From contig NZ_JABBGA010000015.1 in NCBI RefSeq assembly GCF_012927165.1, positions 62,001 through 126,000 of the forward strand: DNA of 64,000 bases, given 5' to 3'. Source of the stretch: Zoogloea dura. Its GTDB lineage: Bacteria; Pseudomonadota; Gammaproteobacteria; Burkholderiales; Rhodocyclaceae. Of this stretch, positions 28,447-37,009 are shown piece after piece. Both the position numbers and the translations under genes were made by a program. The notes under the pieces are model-generated. The model worked only from the letters and a program-made list of their open reading frames with translations. It had not been told where the DNA came from and made no database searches. Every line of letters begins with the position of its first letter. The stretch's first letter is position 1.

Positions 28447-28698
28447 CGTCCAGCCCTGGACGCCCCCCCTCCAGGCCCTGACAAAATCCGTCCAACTCTG
28501 GACAAAATTCCCCAAAGCCTGGACCCCGCCCGTCCAGCCCTCGACAAATCCCATCCACCGCTACACAAAATTCATCCAGCCCTGGACCAAAATCACCCAG
28601 CCCCTGAGCGCCCCCGTCCACACCTGCACAAAAATCACCCAGCCGTGGACACCCCGCGTCCAGGCCTGGGTGATTTTCGTCAGCACCTGGACCTCCGC
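28447..28698. repeat. Twelve-unit 21-bp tandem repeat (minisatellite)
   Basis: Twelve units of exactly 21 bases, approximate consensus CGTCCAGCCCTGGAC followed by AAAATC or a C-rich end. The period is kept without slippage from 28447 to 28698. Each unit contains an imperfect palindrome GTCCAG..CTGGAC. Because 21 is a multiple of three, all frames show heptad-like peptide repeats (for example RPALDKS). It starts five bases after repeat copy 2. It has no spacers, so it is not a CRISPR array. Confidence 0.85.
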
Positions 28699-28704
28699 CG
28701 TGCA

Positions 28705-28744
28705 TTCTTTGGCGACGCAAGGAAAGGGGTCGCCCGTCGGGGGC
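28705..28744 (-). repeat. Degenerate fragment of the 290-bp element
   Basis: TTCTTTGGCGACGCAAGG and GGTCGCCCGTCGGGG match the internal part of copy 2 (TTCTTTGGCGAAGC, GAGTCGCCCGCCGGGG) in the same orientation. The flanks do not match, so this appears to be a truncated third copy just past the 21-bp array. Confidence 0.55.
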
Positions 28745-28918
28745 GGAGGCGGGGTTTCGCGGAGCACGGCTCCGCGCCGCCGCAGAGCAAGCTGTCATGG
28801 TGCGGGGAGTTCCTGCCCGGGGAGCGCGAGCCGGGCTGACGCTCCCCGGCGGCGCAACACCGCCCTGTAACCTCGCCTGACCATACTGGGCCGCTCGAAT
28901 GTCTTGGAGCGCTGCCCG

Positions 28919-31417
28919 ATGGATCGTCGTACTTTTCTGCGCAATAGCGGTTTCCTGAGCGTCTCGGTGGCCCTTGGTGGCCTGGCCGGCTGTGGCGGCG
29001 GCGGGAGCGACCTGCCGCCCCTGGCCAGCGGTGGCAACTGGAAGTTCCCGCAGAGTGTCGCCTCCGGCGATCCCTCTCCCGAAGGCGCGGTGCTGTGGAC
29101 CCGGGTGGTGCCCGCCGACGCGGACGACGTGGCCACGGCGACTGGTGCGGGGGACGTGAGCATCCGCCTGATCGTCACCGACGCCGACAACAAGGGCGCC
29201 CTCGGCAGCAACGCCGCGCTGGCCGGCCGCCTGCTGGTGGACAGCCGGATCCCGGTGCATGCCCGCTACGACCACAGCCTGCGCAACCGGGTCACCGGCC
29301 TGGCGCCGGCCACCACCTACTACTACCAGTTCCAGGCCGGCGAGGTGCGCTCGCGGGTCGGCCGCTTCCGCACCGCCCCGGCCCGCGGCGCCAGCGTGGA
29401 CCAGTTGCGCCTGATCTTCATGAGCTGCCAGGACTGGAGCGTCAATCACTGGGGCGGCTTCGATCACATCGCCAGGAACGAGGACGCCGAGCTGATCGTG
29501 CACCTCGGCGACTACATCTACGAGACCGTCGGCGAGGCCTTCCAGACCGGCGCGGTGGAGTCCCGCCACGGCGCCCTGGTGCTGCCCGACGGCGCCTTCA
29601 AGAAAGGCAGCAGCGGCGCGAAATACGCCAACACCCTGGCCGACTACCGCTACCTGTACAAGCGCTACCGGACCGACCCGCGCCTGCAGGCGGTGCATGA
29701 GCGCTTCGCCTTCGTGGCCACCTGGGACGACCACGAGTTCTCCGACGACTGCTGGGGCGACGCCACCACCTACGACAACGGCAGCTACGACGCGGCCACC
29801 GGCAAGGCCGACAACACCCGCCAGACCAGCCGCCGCCGCGCCGCCAACCAGGCCTGGTTCGAGTTCATGCCGGCCGACGTGAAGCTGGACGAGCAGACCA
29901 CCGGCTTCGAGACCCTGCGCCTGTACCGGGACATCCAATGGGGCAGGCTGGCCCATCTGGTGGTGACCGACCAGCGCACCTACCGCGCCGACCACATCGT
30001 GCCGGAGGCCCTGGTCAACCCGGCCAGCGGCGCGCCCCTGGGCGAGATCGGCGCCCGCTACGTGGTGCCCCAGACCACCCGCGACACCTTCGAGAGCCTG
30101 AAGATGGCCGGCGCCAGCGCCGACGACAAGCTGTCCGGCGTGTCCATCCTCGGGCGCAGCCAGCGGGAGTGGTGGAAGAGCACCCTGGCCGCCTCCCCCG
30201 CCACCTGGAAGCTGTGGTGCAACGAGGTGTCCCTGCTGCGCATGCAGCTGGACGGCACCGATGCCATCGCCACCCTGTTCGCGCTGCAATCCGTATCCAC
30301 CCTGGCCGGCAACATCGAGGCGGCCCTGGCATCCACAGGTGGCAATGCCGCCGTGGCCAGCGCAGTCGTGGCGGCGATGACGGCAGGCGCCAGCCAGGCC
30401 AGCGCGGTGGCCGGCGCCACCGCCATTGCGAGCGCGGCGGCGGGTTCCGGCAACCCGGTCGCCGCCGGGATGGCGGCCGGCCTCAGCCAGACCCAGGCGG
30501 GCATCGCCGCCGCGGCCTTCGGCGCCGCAGCGGCCGCCTCCGGCAGCACCGCCCAGGTCGCCGCCGGGGCCCAGACCATCGCCTTCGGCTACATCAAGCC
30601 CGACATCCAGGCCCGGGGCGCCACCTCCAGCTTCGTGCAGGCCTCCGGCAAGGCCGCGGCGCTGCAGGGCTTCTTCACCCGCTTCCTGTTCAACTGCGAC
30701 CAGTGGGACGGCTACAACGCCGAGCGCAAGGACTTGATGGCCCACCTCAAGTCCGCCGGCATCAGGAACGTGGTGGCCCTCACCGGCGACCTGCACTGCT
30801 TCGACGCCGGCGTGGTGATGGACGACCATGACGCCGCCAGCCCCCAGCCGGTGATGGTGGACCTAGTCACCGCCGGGATGAGCTCCGAATCCCTGTTCAC
30901 CTTCTACGCCGACGCCGTCGGCGCGGTGAGCCCGGACCTCGCCACCCTCATCTACTACCCCCTGTCCGTGCCGGTGAGCGGGGTGGGCACCCTCAACCTG
31001 CGCTTCAACCTCTTCGACTACACCATGGCCGGCCACCCGCCGACCCTCGACAGCCTCGCCGAACAGGCCCGTGTGCGCGTGCGCAGCGGTCTCGCCGCCC
31101 TCGGCGTTCCCGAGGCCGCGCTGGACGCCACCACCTCGGCCGTCCTCGCCGGCCTCAAGGCCGACCCGGCCTTCTCCACCCAGCTCCTCGGCCTCGCCCA
31201 GCAACTGGCCGGCATCTCGAAGAACCCGTGGATCAAGTGGGCCAGCACCGACGCCCAGGGCTACGGCGTGGTGACCATCACCCCCGACGGCCTCAGCTGC
31301 GTGTTCAAGACCCTCAACCGGCTGGCCGGCAACCAGGCCCCGGCGAACGTCATCGCCCGCACACTCACCGCCAGCATCCCGGTGAATGCGGCTGCGGTGA
31401 CGATGAGCGGAGACTGA
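28919..31417 (+). CDS. PhoD-family alkaline phosphatase/phosphodiesterase with Ala-rich insertion
   Basis: 832 residues from the ATG at 28919. The N-terminus carries a Tat motif (DRRTFLRNS) and a possible lipobox LAGC, so it is exported folded. PhoD features are in order: an N-terminal beta domain with FPQSVASGDPSPEGAVLWTRV and the metallophosphatase core with SCQDW, HLGDYIYE, TWDDHEFSDDCWG and the late GDLHCF. The C-terminal motif NPWIKWASTDAQGYG is also kept. Unusually, about 100 Ala/Gly/Ser-rich residues (about 455-557) interrupt the core between SLLRMQLDGTDA and the segment FGYIKPDIQARG, and a second helical insert lies near 705-770. These explain its length compared with the usual 500-600 residues. 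Confidence 0.9.
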   Translation: MDRRTFLRNSGFLSVSVALGGLAGCGGGGSDLPPLASGGNWKFPQSVASGDPSPEGAVLWTRVVPADADDVATATGAGDVSIRLIVTDADNKGALGSNAALAGRLLVDSRIPVHARYDHSLRNRVTGLAPATTYYYQFQAGEVRSRVGRFRTAPARGASVDQLRLIFMSCQDWSVNHWGGFDHIARNEDAELIVHLGDYIYETVGEAFQTGAVESRHGALVLPDGAFKKGSSGAKYANTLADYRYLYKRYRTDPRLQAVHERFAFVATWDDHEFSDDCWGDATTYDNGSYDAATGKADNTRQTSRRRAANQAWFEFMPADVKLDEQTTGFETLRLYRDIQWGRLAHLVVTDQRTYRADHIVPEALVNPASGAPLGEIGARYVVPQTTRDTFESLKMAGASADDKLSGVSILGRSQREWWKSTLAASPATWKLWCNEVSLLRMQLDGTDAIATLFALQSVSTLAGNIEAALASTGGNAAVASAVVAAMTAGASQASAVAGATAIASAAAGSGNPVAAGMAAGLSQTQAGIAAAAFGAAAAASGSTAQVAAGAQTIAFGYIKPDIQARGATSSFVQASGKAAALQGFFTRFLFNCDQWDGYNAERKDLMAHLKSAGIRNVVALTGDLHCFDAGVVMDDHDAASPQPVMVDLVTAGMSSESLFTFYADAVGAVSPDLATLIYYPLSVPVSGVGTLNLRFNLFDYTMAGHPPTLDSLAEQARVRVRSGLAALGVPEAALDATTSAVLAGLKADPAFSTQLLGLAQQLAGISKNPWIKWASTDAQGYGVVTITPDGLSCVFKTLNRLAGNQAPANVIARTLTASIPVNAAAVTMSGD

Positions 31418-31428
31418 AGCCACAGGTG

Positions 31429-31464
31429 GACTCCCGGAGCCTGGATCGACAGGCTCCGGGAGTC
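31429..31464. terminator. Perfect 15-bp hairpin after the phoD-like gene
   Basis: GACTCCCGGAGCCTG, loop GATCGA, CAGGCTCCGGGAGTC, starting 12 bases after the stop at 31417. It has no U-tract, so it may stabilise the mRNA end or stop transcription with Rho. The rest of the gap up to 31648 shows nothing recognisable. Confidence 0.55.
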
Positions 31465-31648
31465 TGCAAGAGTGAAACAGTTCATAGGAGGGATGCAGGC
31501 CAAGTGTGACCATCCAGGCCAATGCAGATGGAATTCTGCGGCACTGGGGACCGAGTCCCACACAACATGAACCCACTGCTGGTATTGCCCGTCTCCCCGG
31601 AGGATCTGCGGCCAGTATCACCCTTCAACCAGACGAGTCCGTGCCCCA

Positions 31649-32194
31649 GTGAAAAAGCCTGAGCTCCCGGCCCGGAGGGAGCCTCCGGAATCTTCGCGGG
31701 CGGGCCGCATCGGGGCAGCGCTCCGATCCGCGCTCCGCGTTTTTCTGTGGTCGGCAGGTGTCCTCGTCGTCCTTCTGATCGCTGCTACCGTCCTCTCCAC
31801 CCTGGTCATCCTGAAGCTGGGCGAAGGGCTGTGCGACAACACCCCGATTGCGGAATACCCGTCCCCGGAAGGCAGGCGCCGCGTCCTTGTGTTTGAACGC
31901 AGTTGTGGCGCAACGACGGGTTTCAGCACCCAGGCATCCCTTCTCGACGCCGACGAAGATCTGGACTCCGGGTCCGGAAACCTGTTCATATCCGACACGG
32001 ATCACGGCGCGGCGCCAAGCGGGCCTGGCGGAGGGCCTGAACTCTCCGTCGAATGGAAGGACGAGAGATCGCTCGTGCTGGTGCACGACTCCCGGGTGCG
32101 TGTGTTCAAGAGCGAGCAGCGCCTGGACGGCGTTCATGTTTCCTATCGACACACCCCCCGCTGGGGCGCCCCGGACACGACGACGTCTCCATGA
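31649..32194 (+). CDS. Small single-pass membrane protein, DUF5412-like
   Basis: 181 residues from a GTG start (GTG AAA AAG). A basic N-terminus leads to one transmembrane helix at about 31-56 (RVFLWSAGVLVVLLIAATVL). A periplasmic domain of about 120 residues follows, with two Cys (LCDNTP and ERSCGATT) that could form a disulfide. The motif EYPSPEGRRRVLVFERSCGATT and the ending DGVHVSYRHTP recall DUF5412-type proteins of unknown function. It is followed 16 bases later by an LprI-like exported protein, so the two may be co-transcribed. Function unknown. Confidence 0.6.
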   Translation: MKKPELPARREPPESSRAGRIGAALRSALRVFLWSAGVLVVLLIAATVLSTLVILKLGEGLCDNTPIAEYPSPEGRRRVLVFERSCGATTGFSTQASLLDADEDLDSGSGNLFISDTDHGAAPSGPGGGPELSVEWKDERSLVLVHDSRVRVFKSEQRLDGVHVSYRHTPRWGAPDTTTSP

Positions 32195-32210
32195 AGCAAC
32201 GGACTTGAGC

Positions 32211-32867
32211 ATGAGGATCATGACGAGAAAAGCACTGTTTCCTGCGCTAGCGGCCCTTGCCTGCGCGCTGCCCTTCTCCGGCCCGGCCTTCGCCGAGGGC
32301 CCCACGTTCAACTGTGCCAGGGCACAGGGTGAAGTCGAGAAGCTGATCTGCAGCGATCCGGCCCTGGCAGCCTTCGACCGCAAGCTCGATGCGGTCTACA
32401 AGGCGGCGCTGGCGAAAGCCCCCGGGAAGCTCGCTGCCCAGTTGCGTGCCGAGCAGCGTGGGTGGGTCAAGGGCCGGAACGACTGCTGGAAGGCCAACGG
32501 GCAGCAGACCTGGATCACCGCGACCTGGACCGTCGATACGGTGAGGGCCTGTGTCGATGCCCAGTACCGGCTCCGCACGTCCGGGCTGCAGGCGCTCTGG
32601 CGGCTGGTGGCGGCGCAGACCGTCTCCCATGCCTGCCAGGGCAATCCAGCCAATGAGGTGGTGGCCAGCTTCTTCGACACCGATCCGGCAACAATACGGC
32701 TGGAGCGCGGGGACCGCAGCGTGACGCTGTGGCAGGTGGGCGCGGCGAACGCCGGCCATTACGAGGGCCAGAACATCAGCCTCGTCCACCAGGACAAGAT
32801 CGTGAAGGTGAGCTGGCTGGACACCGGCACCGGCAAGACCGACGAACTGCAGTGCACGGCGCGATAG
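32211..32867 (+). CDS. LprI/DUF1311-like exported protein with an MliC-like C-terminus
   Basis: 218 residues with a signal peptide cut after PAFA. The first half has the LprI/DUF1311 pattern: FNCARAQGEVEKLICSDPALAAFDRKLDAVYKAAL, quoted here only as the fragments CARAQGEVEKLICSDPALA and LDAVYKAAL, then EQRGWVKGRNDCW. The second half (ACQGNPANEVVASFFDTDP, later DELQCTAR) resembles the MliC lysozyme-inhibitor fold. Four or more Cys should form disulfides in the periplasm. Family members inhibit host or phage lysozyme, but that activity is not proven here. The binding site before the ATG at 32211 is weak. Confidence 0.72.
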   Translation: MRIMTRKALFPALAALACALPFSGPAFAEGPTFNCARAQGEVEKLICSDPALAAFDRKLDAVYKAALAKAPGKLAAQLRAEQRGWVKGRNDCWKANGQQTWITATWTVDTVRACVDAQYRLRTSGLQALWRLVAAQTVSHACQGNPANEVVASFFDTDPATIRLERGDRSVTLWQVGAANAGHYEGQNISLVHQDKIVKVSWLDTGTGKTDELQCTAR

Positions 32868-32966
32868 GTCCGCGGAGGCAGGTACGGGCGCCGGCCATGG
32901 CATTGCCAATCAGCATAAAAATGGATGAGGATGGAACCTCGTTGCACTCATCCATCCTGAGCCTCC

Positions 32967-34796
32967 ATGCCCATCGCCGATCACCTGGCGGCAGCCCTTC
33001 TCGCCACCGGCCTCACCCATGCCACCGGTGGCATGGCGCAGGCCGCCCCGCCTCTAGTTCCCATCCCGGCCATCCAGGGCACCGGTAGTGCCAGCCCGCA
33101 CCTGGGCGAAACCCTCACCACCGGCGGTGTGGTGACGGCAATCTTCCCCGGCCTCAAGGGTTTCTTCCTGCAAGATCCGACAGGCGATGGTGATCCGGCC
33201 ACCTCCGACGGGATCTTCGTGTATGTGGACGCCCCCATCATGCCGGCAGGCGTGGCCGTCGGCGCCCACATCCGCCTGGCGGGAACAGTGGCTGAGTTCA
33301 ATGGCCTCACCGAACTGATCCACCCCGGCGCCGTTACCGTGCGGGGCGGCAGCGCGCCCCCACGCCCGGTGGACGTGTCCTTGCCGGAGCCCGCCTGGGG
33401 AGGACTGGAGCGCTACGAGGGGATGCGGGTGCGCATCGTGTCCCCCATGACGGTGGTCCAGAACTCACTCCTCGGCCGCTATGGCCAGCTGAGCCTGTCG
33501 GCCGGGGGGCGCCTCGAGAGGGCCACCAACCGCCATCCCCCCGGGTCACCGAGGGCCATCGCCCTGGCCGCGGCAAACCAGCGCGGCCTGCTGGTGCTGG
33601 ACGACGGCGCCTCCCGGCAGAATCCGGACCCGCCCCCTTACCTGGACGAAGGCGGCACCCTGCGCACGGGCGACACGGTGCGGGGCCATCTGGTGGGCAT
33701 CCTCGACCAGGGGCTGGCCGGGAACGGCACGCCTGCCACCACCGGCTACCGCCTCCACCCGACCACGACACCGGCGTTCTATCACCGCAACCCGCGTCCG
33801 CCCTCACCGGCCCGGGTCGGTGGCACACACAAGGTGGCGAGCTTCAATGTGCACAACTACTTCAATGGCGATGGCCGCGGCGGCGGCTTCCCCACCCCCC
33901 GCGGCGCGACCACGGCCGCCGGCTTCGAACGCCAACGGCTGAAGATCATCAGCGCCCTGGCCGCCATCGACGCAGACGTGGTCGGCCTGGTGGAGATCGA
34001 GAATGACGGCGACGGCAAGGACAGCGCCTTGCAAGACCTGGTCAGCGGACTCAACGCCGTCATGGGCGCCGGCACCTATGCGGCCGTGGCCGATCCGGTC
34101 GAGGGTACGGGTACGGATGCAATCCGGGTCGCCCTGATCCATAAGCCGGACCGCCTCAAGCCGGTGGGAGCGGCGCGCTCCGACCCCGCCCCGGTCAACA
34201 ACCGGCCGCCGCTGGCCCAGACCTTTGCCACGCCGTCGGGCGAGCGGCTCACCGTGATCGTCAATCACTTCAAGTCAAAGAACTGCGGGAGCGCCAGCGG
34301 CCCCGACCTGGACCAGGGTAAGGGCCAGGGCTGCTACAACGCGCGCCGCATGGCGCAGGCACGTCAGCTGAGCGCCTTTGCGGCGCAGATCCAATCGGCA
34401 TCAGGCAGCCGGAACGTGCTCCTGATCGGCGACCTCAATGCCTACGGCCAGGAAGATCCGGTCAGGCAGCTCAGCGCCGCCGGCTTTAACGACCTGCTGG
34501 CCGGGCGCCGGCAACTGCAGTACTCCTATGTGTTCAATGGCGAGGCCGGCTACCTGGATCACGCCCTGGCCAGTGCGTCCCTGGCCCCCCGGGTCAGCGG
34601 GGTCGCCCACTGGCACATCAACGCGGACGAGCCGGCCCTCCTCGACGACAGGCAGGCGGAGTGCTTCGACTGCCCACCTGGCCCTGGCGCCGGGACGCCC
34701 TATCGCTCTTCGGATCATGATCCCCTGCTGCTCGGCCTGAACCTCACCGGGCGGGCAGGCGCCCCTGCGGCGCGACCGCAGCGCCGCCACCCCTGA
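32967..34796 (+). CDS. Extracellular endonuclease, ExeM/NucH-like
   Basis: 609 residues. An unusual short signal-like N-terminus (to about residue 26, HATGGMAQA) is followed by an OB-fold nucleic-acid-binding region (about 30-150: IQGTGSASPHLGETLTTGG, GFFLQDPTGDGDPATSDGIFVY). The exonuclease-endonuclease-phosphatase domain runs from about 290 to 600: KVASFNVHNYF, VVGLVEIENDGDG, VNHFKSKNCG, LLIGDLNAYGQEDP and the final SDHDPLLL. These are the Asn, Glu, Asp and His residues of the metal active site. Relatives release or degrade extracellular DNA as a phosphorus or carbon source; the neighbouring PhoD-type phosphatase fits phosphate scavenging. Its start has no good binding site. Confidence 0.85.
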   Translation: MPIADHLAAALLATGLTHATGGMAQAAPPLVPIPAIQGTGSASPHLGETLTTGGVVTAIFPGLKGFFLQDPTGDGDPATSDGIFVYVDAPIMPAGVAVGAHIRLAGTVAEFNGLTELIHPGAVTVRGGSAPPRPVDVSLPEPAWGGLERYEGMRVRIVSPMTVVQNSLLGRYGQLSLSAGGRLERATNRHPPGSPRAIALAAANQRGLLVLDDGASRQNPDPPPYLDEGGTLRTGDTVRGHLVGILDQGLAGNGTPATTGYRLHPTTTPAFYHRNPRPPSPARVGGTHKVASFNVHNYFNGDGRGGGFPTPRGATTAAGFERQRLKIISALAAIDADVVGLVEIENDGDGKDSALQDLVSGLNAVMGAGTYAAVADPVEGTGTDAIRVALIHKPDRLKPVGAARSDPAPVNNRPPLAQTFATPSGERLTVIVNHFKSKNCGSASGPDLDQGKGQGCYNARRMAQARQLSAFAAQIQSASGSRNVLLIGDLNAYGQEDPVRQLSAAGFNDLLAGRRQLQYSYVFNGEAGYLDHALASASLAPRVSGVAHWHINADEPALLDDRQAECFDCPPGPGAGTPYRSSDHDPLLLGLNLTGRAGAPAARPQRRHP

Positions 34797-34808
34797 AGCA
34801 CGCAGACC

Positions 34809-35246
34809 TCAGGCCACCCGCTTCAACACATGCAGCAACTGGTGCTGGGCCGGCCCCAGCACCTCTGCCAGGGTCACCCGGTCGAGGGACTCGAAGAAGG
34901 CCTCCAGGGCATCGTTGAGCACCCCCTTCAGCCGGCAGGTGGAGGTGAGCAGACAGCGGCTGGTATCGGTGAAGCACTCCACCAGGGCCAGGTCGGTCTC
35001 CATCCTGCGCACCACCTCGCCGACCCTGATCTCCGTTGGCCGGCGGGCCAGGCGCATGCCGCCCCCCTTGCCCCGGACGCCCTCAACAAAGCCATTGCGG
35101 ATGAGTTGATTGACGACCTTCATCATGTGGCTGCGGGACACCTCGAAGCGCTCCGAAACCTCCTGGATGGTGACCAGGCGCTGTTCGTTGGCGGCCAGGT
35201 AGATCAGGGCGCGCAAGGCGTAATCGGTGTGCTGGGTGATGTGCAT
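34809..35246 (-). CDS. nsrR: Rrf2-family nitric-oxide-sensing repressor NsrR
   Basis: 145 residues. The opening MHITQHTDYALRALIYLA and winged helix (VTIQEVSERFEVSRSHMMKVV, given here as EVSERFEVSRSHMMKVV) are typical of NsrR. Three Cys at 91, 98 and 104 (ECFTDTSRCLLTSTC) supply the iron-sulfur cluster that nitric oxide destroys, releasing the DNA. Divergent from it are two NsrR-like boxes, a small membrane protein and hmp, the classical NsrR target. It probably represses both that unit and itself. Confidence 0.9.
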   Translation of the reverse strand: MHITQHTDYALRALIYLAANEQRLVTIQEVSERFEVSRSHMMKVVNQLIRNGFVEGVRGKGGGMRLARRPTEIRVGEVVRRMETDLALVECFTDTSRCLLTSTCRLKGVLNDALEAFFESLDRVTLAEVLGPAQHQLLHVLKRVA

Positions 35247-35306
35247 GGTGGCTCCTTTCAGGGTGCCTGCGGGGCTTCAACCCTTCCATTATAAGGGGAA
35301 TTTTTT

Positions 35307-35329
35307 AAGATTCATTTTAATTGACTCTT
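35307..35329 (+). promoter_or_regulatory. NsrR binding site 1
   Basis: AAGATTCATTT, one base, AATTGACTCTT. The left half differs by one base from the NsrR half-site AAGATGCATTT; the right half is looser. It lies in the AT-rich nsrR/hmp promoter region. Confidence 0.7.
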
Positions 35330-35332
35330 TAA

Positions 35333-35355
35333 AAGATGCACCTTAAAGTCCACTT
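35333..35355 (+). promoter_or_regulatory. NsrR binding site 2
   Basis: AAGATGCACCT, one base, AAAGTCCACTT. The left half begins AAGATGCA as in the consensus. It is 26 bases from site 1 and about 27 bases before the start of the small membrane protein, so NsrR would block transcription of the hmp unit. Confidence 0.65.
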
Positions 35356-35381
35356 AACCCGATCACAGAACGGAGATGAAG

Positions 35382-35636
35382 ATGGACCCCACAGAGAACC
35401 CCAGCCCTTTCCCCAACCCCGGCAAGGTCTTGTTCACCGGACGCTCGATGATGCTCATCGCCGGGCTCGGCATGCTCGCCTCGACCCTGGTCGCCTATCC
35501 CTTCGCCGAGCGCTTCAGCCTTGGCACGCAGATCGCCGGACACCTGGCCCTGCCGATCTCGGCGGCCTTCTTCAAGCTCGGCTACGTGATCCGGCTGGCC
35601 GCCCACCACGCCCTTGGCAACCTCCAGGCGGGCTGA
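35382..35636 (+). CDS. Small membrane protein in the NsrR-hmp unit
   Basis: 84 residues from the ATG at 35382; GGAG is six bases upstream, while the alternative ATG at 35376 sits directly on that site. After a Pro-rich start (MDPTENPSPFPNPGKVLFTG) there is a hydrophobic segment (SMMLIAGLGMLASTLVAYPF) and a second one (ILGHLALPISAAFFKLGYVI, approximately residues 45-65), so probably two transmembrane helices. It lies between the NsrR boxes and hmp, 42 bases ahead of hmp, and should be induced by nitric oxide. No known family was recognised. Confidence 0.72.
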   Translation: MDPTENPSPFPNPGKVLFTGRSMMLIAGLGMLASTLVAYPFAERFSLGTQIAGHLALPISAAFFKLGYVIRLAAHHALGNLQAG

Positions 35637-35678
35637 TCCGCCCGTAGGCTTGCGCTCCACCACACAAAGGAAACGCCC

Positions 35679-36875
35679 ATGTTGTCCCTCACCGCCCGCC
35701 CGCTGATCGAGGCCACCGTGCCCGTACTGCTCGCCCACGGCGAAGCCATCACCCGCCATTTCTACGAACGCATGTTCAGCCACCATCCGGAGCTGAAGAA
35801 CCTCTTCAACATGGGCAACCAGGCCACCGGCGACCAGGCCCAGGCCCTGGCCGGATCGGTGTATGCCTTCGCCTCCCACATGGACAAGCCGGCGATCATC
35901 GGGCCAGTGCTCGACCGCATCGCCCACAAGCACGTCAGCCTGGGCATCACCCCGGCCCAATACACCATCGTCGGCCGGCACCTGCTGGCCTCCCTTGGCG
36001 AAGTGCTGGGCGCCGCCATCACCCCCGACATCGCCGCCGCCTGGGACGAGGTGTACTGGCTGATGGCCACCGAGCTGGTCGCCCGCGAAGCGCGCCTCTA
36101 CCAGGCCCGCGACTGGCAAGCCGGCCAGGACTGGCCGGAAATGCAGGTGGTGGACCGGGAAGAGGCCGCCGATGGCATCGTCGCCCTGCGCCTGCGCCCG
36201 GCCGACGGCAGCCTGCCGGCCGGCTTCATCCCGGGCCAGTACATCAGCGTGGCCTTGCCCATCCCCGCCAGCGGGCTGATCCAGGTACGCCAGTACAGCC
36301 TGTCCGACGCTCCCGGCGGCGAGACCTGGCGGATCACCATCAAGCGCGTCCCGCATGGCGAGGGTGCCCCGCCGGGCGCAGTGTCCGGCCAACTCAATGA
36401 CGTGATCCGGGTTGGCGACACGCTGCGGGTCGGCCCGCCGGCCGGGGATTTCCAGCTCGCCGACGGCGACCGGCCGGTGGTGCTGCTGAGCGCCGGCGTG
36501 GGCATCACCCCGATGCTGGCCATGCTCCGCCACCTGGCCGCCACCCAGCCGGCACGCCCGGTCGTGTTTGGCTACGCCACCACCGACCGCCTGCACTTCC
36601 CCCACCGTGACGAGGTGCATGCAGCCCTCGGCGCGCTGCAGCAGGCCCGCCAGCACCTGTGGCTGGAGACACCGGACGAAGCCGAAACCGGCGCCCTCAC
36701 CGGACGCATGGACCTGGACCGGGTGGAAGCGCTGCCCGACGACGCCGACGTCTACCTGTGCGGCCCCCTGCCCTTCATGCAGTTGCAGCGGCGCGCCCTG
36801 GTGGCCCGGGGCATCCCGCGGGAGCGCATCCACTACGAAGTCTTCGGCCCCGACCTGTTCGGCGAGCTGGAGTAG
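35679..36875 (+). CDS. hmp: Flavohemoglobin, nitric oxide dioxygenase
   Basis: 398 residues, the usual Hmp length. The globin domain (1-140) has HFYERMFSHHPELKNLFN, and the proximal His is in RIAHKHVSLGI. An FAD-binding domain (about 150-255) contains the RQYSLS motif. The NAD(P)-binding domain has LLSAGVGITPMLAML and YLCGPLPFM, ending in VFGPD. The enzyme converts nitric oxide and O2 to nitrate using NAD(P)H. It follows the small membrane protein under twin NsrR boxes, giving a standard nitrosative-stress unit and suggesting life in denitrifying habitats. Confidence 0.97.
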   Translation: MLSLTARPLIEATVPVLLAHGEAITRHFYERMFSHHPELKNLFNMGNQATGDQAQALAGSVYAFASHMDKPAIIGPVLDRIAHKHVSLGITPAQYTIVGRHLLASLGEVLGAAITPDIAAAWDEVYWLMATELVAREARLYQARDWQAGQDWPEMQVVDREEAADGIVALRLRPADGSLPAGFIPGQYISVALPIPASGLIQVRQYSLSDAPGGETWRITIKRVPHGEGAPPGAVSGQLNDVIRVGDTLRVGPPAGDFQLADGDRPVVLLSAGVGITPMLAMLRHLAATQPARPVVFGYATTDRLHFPHRDEVHAALGALQQARQHLWLETPDEAETGALTGRMDLDRVEALPDDADVYLCGPLPFMQLQRRALVARGIPRERIHYEVFGPDLFGELE

Positions 36876-36894
36876 GCCCCACTCTCCGCGTCCA

Positions 36895-36916
36895 CTCCCG
36901 GCCCCCGCGCCGGGAG
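36895..36916 (+). terminator. Hairpin after hmp
   Basis: CTCCCGGC, six bases, GCCGGGAG, 20 bases after the hmp stop. The stem is perfect over 8 bp, but there is no U-tract. Confidence 0.4.
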
Positions 36917-37009
36917 GGCGCCACGGGCCAAATACGATACAACTCAATATATTTTCCCCGCAAAAATGTTATACATCGCAACTACCGAGTAACCCATCCG
37001 AGGGCTGCG

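Noticed and set aside
28447-28698. CRISPR array
   Set aside because: Units are contiguous 21-mers without spacers, and no cas genes are present.
27766-28839. Open frame of 357 codons across the repeat island
   Set aside because: It passes through both inverted copies and the 21-bp array; its peptide repeats are a by-product of a period divisible by three.
28151-30829. An 892-codon open frame on the minus strand
   Set aside because: Antisense shadow of the PhoD-type gene running into the repeat island; no recognisable domain.
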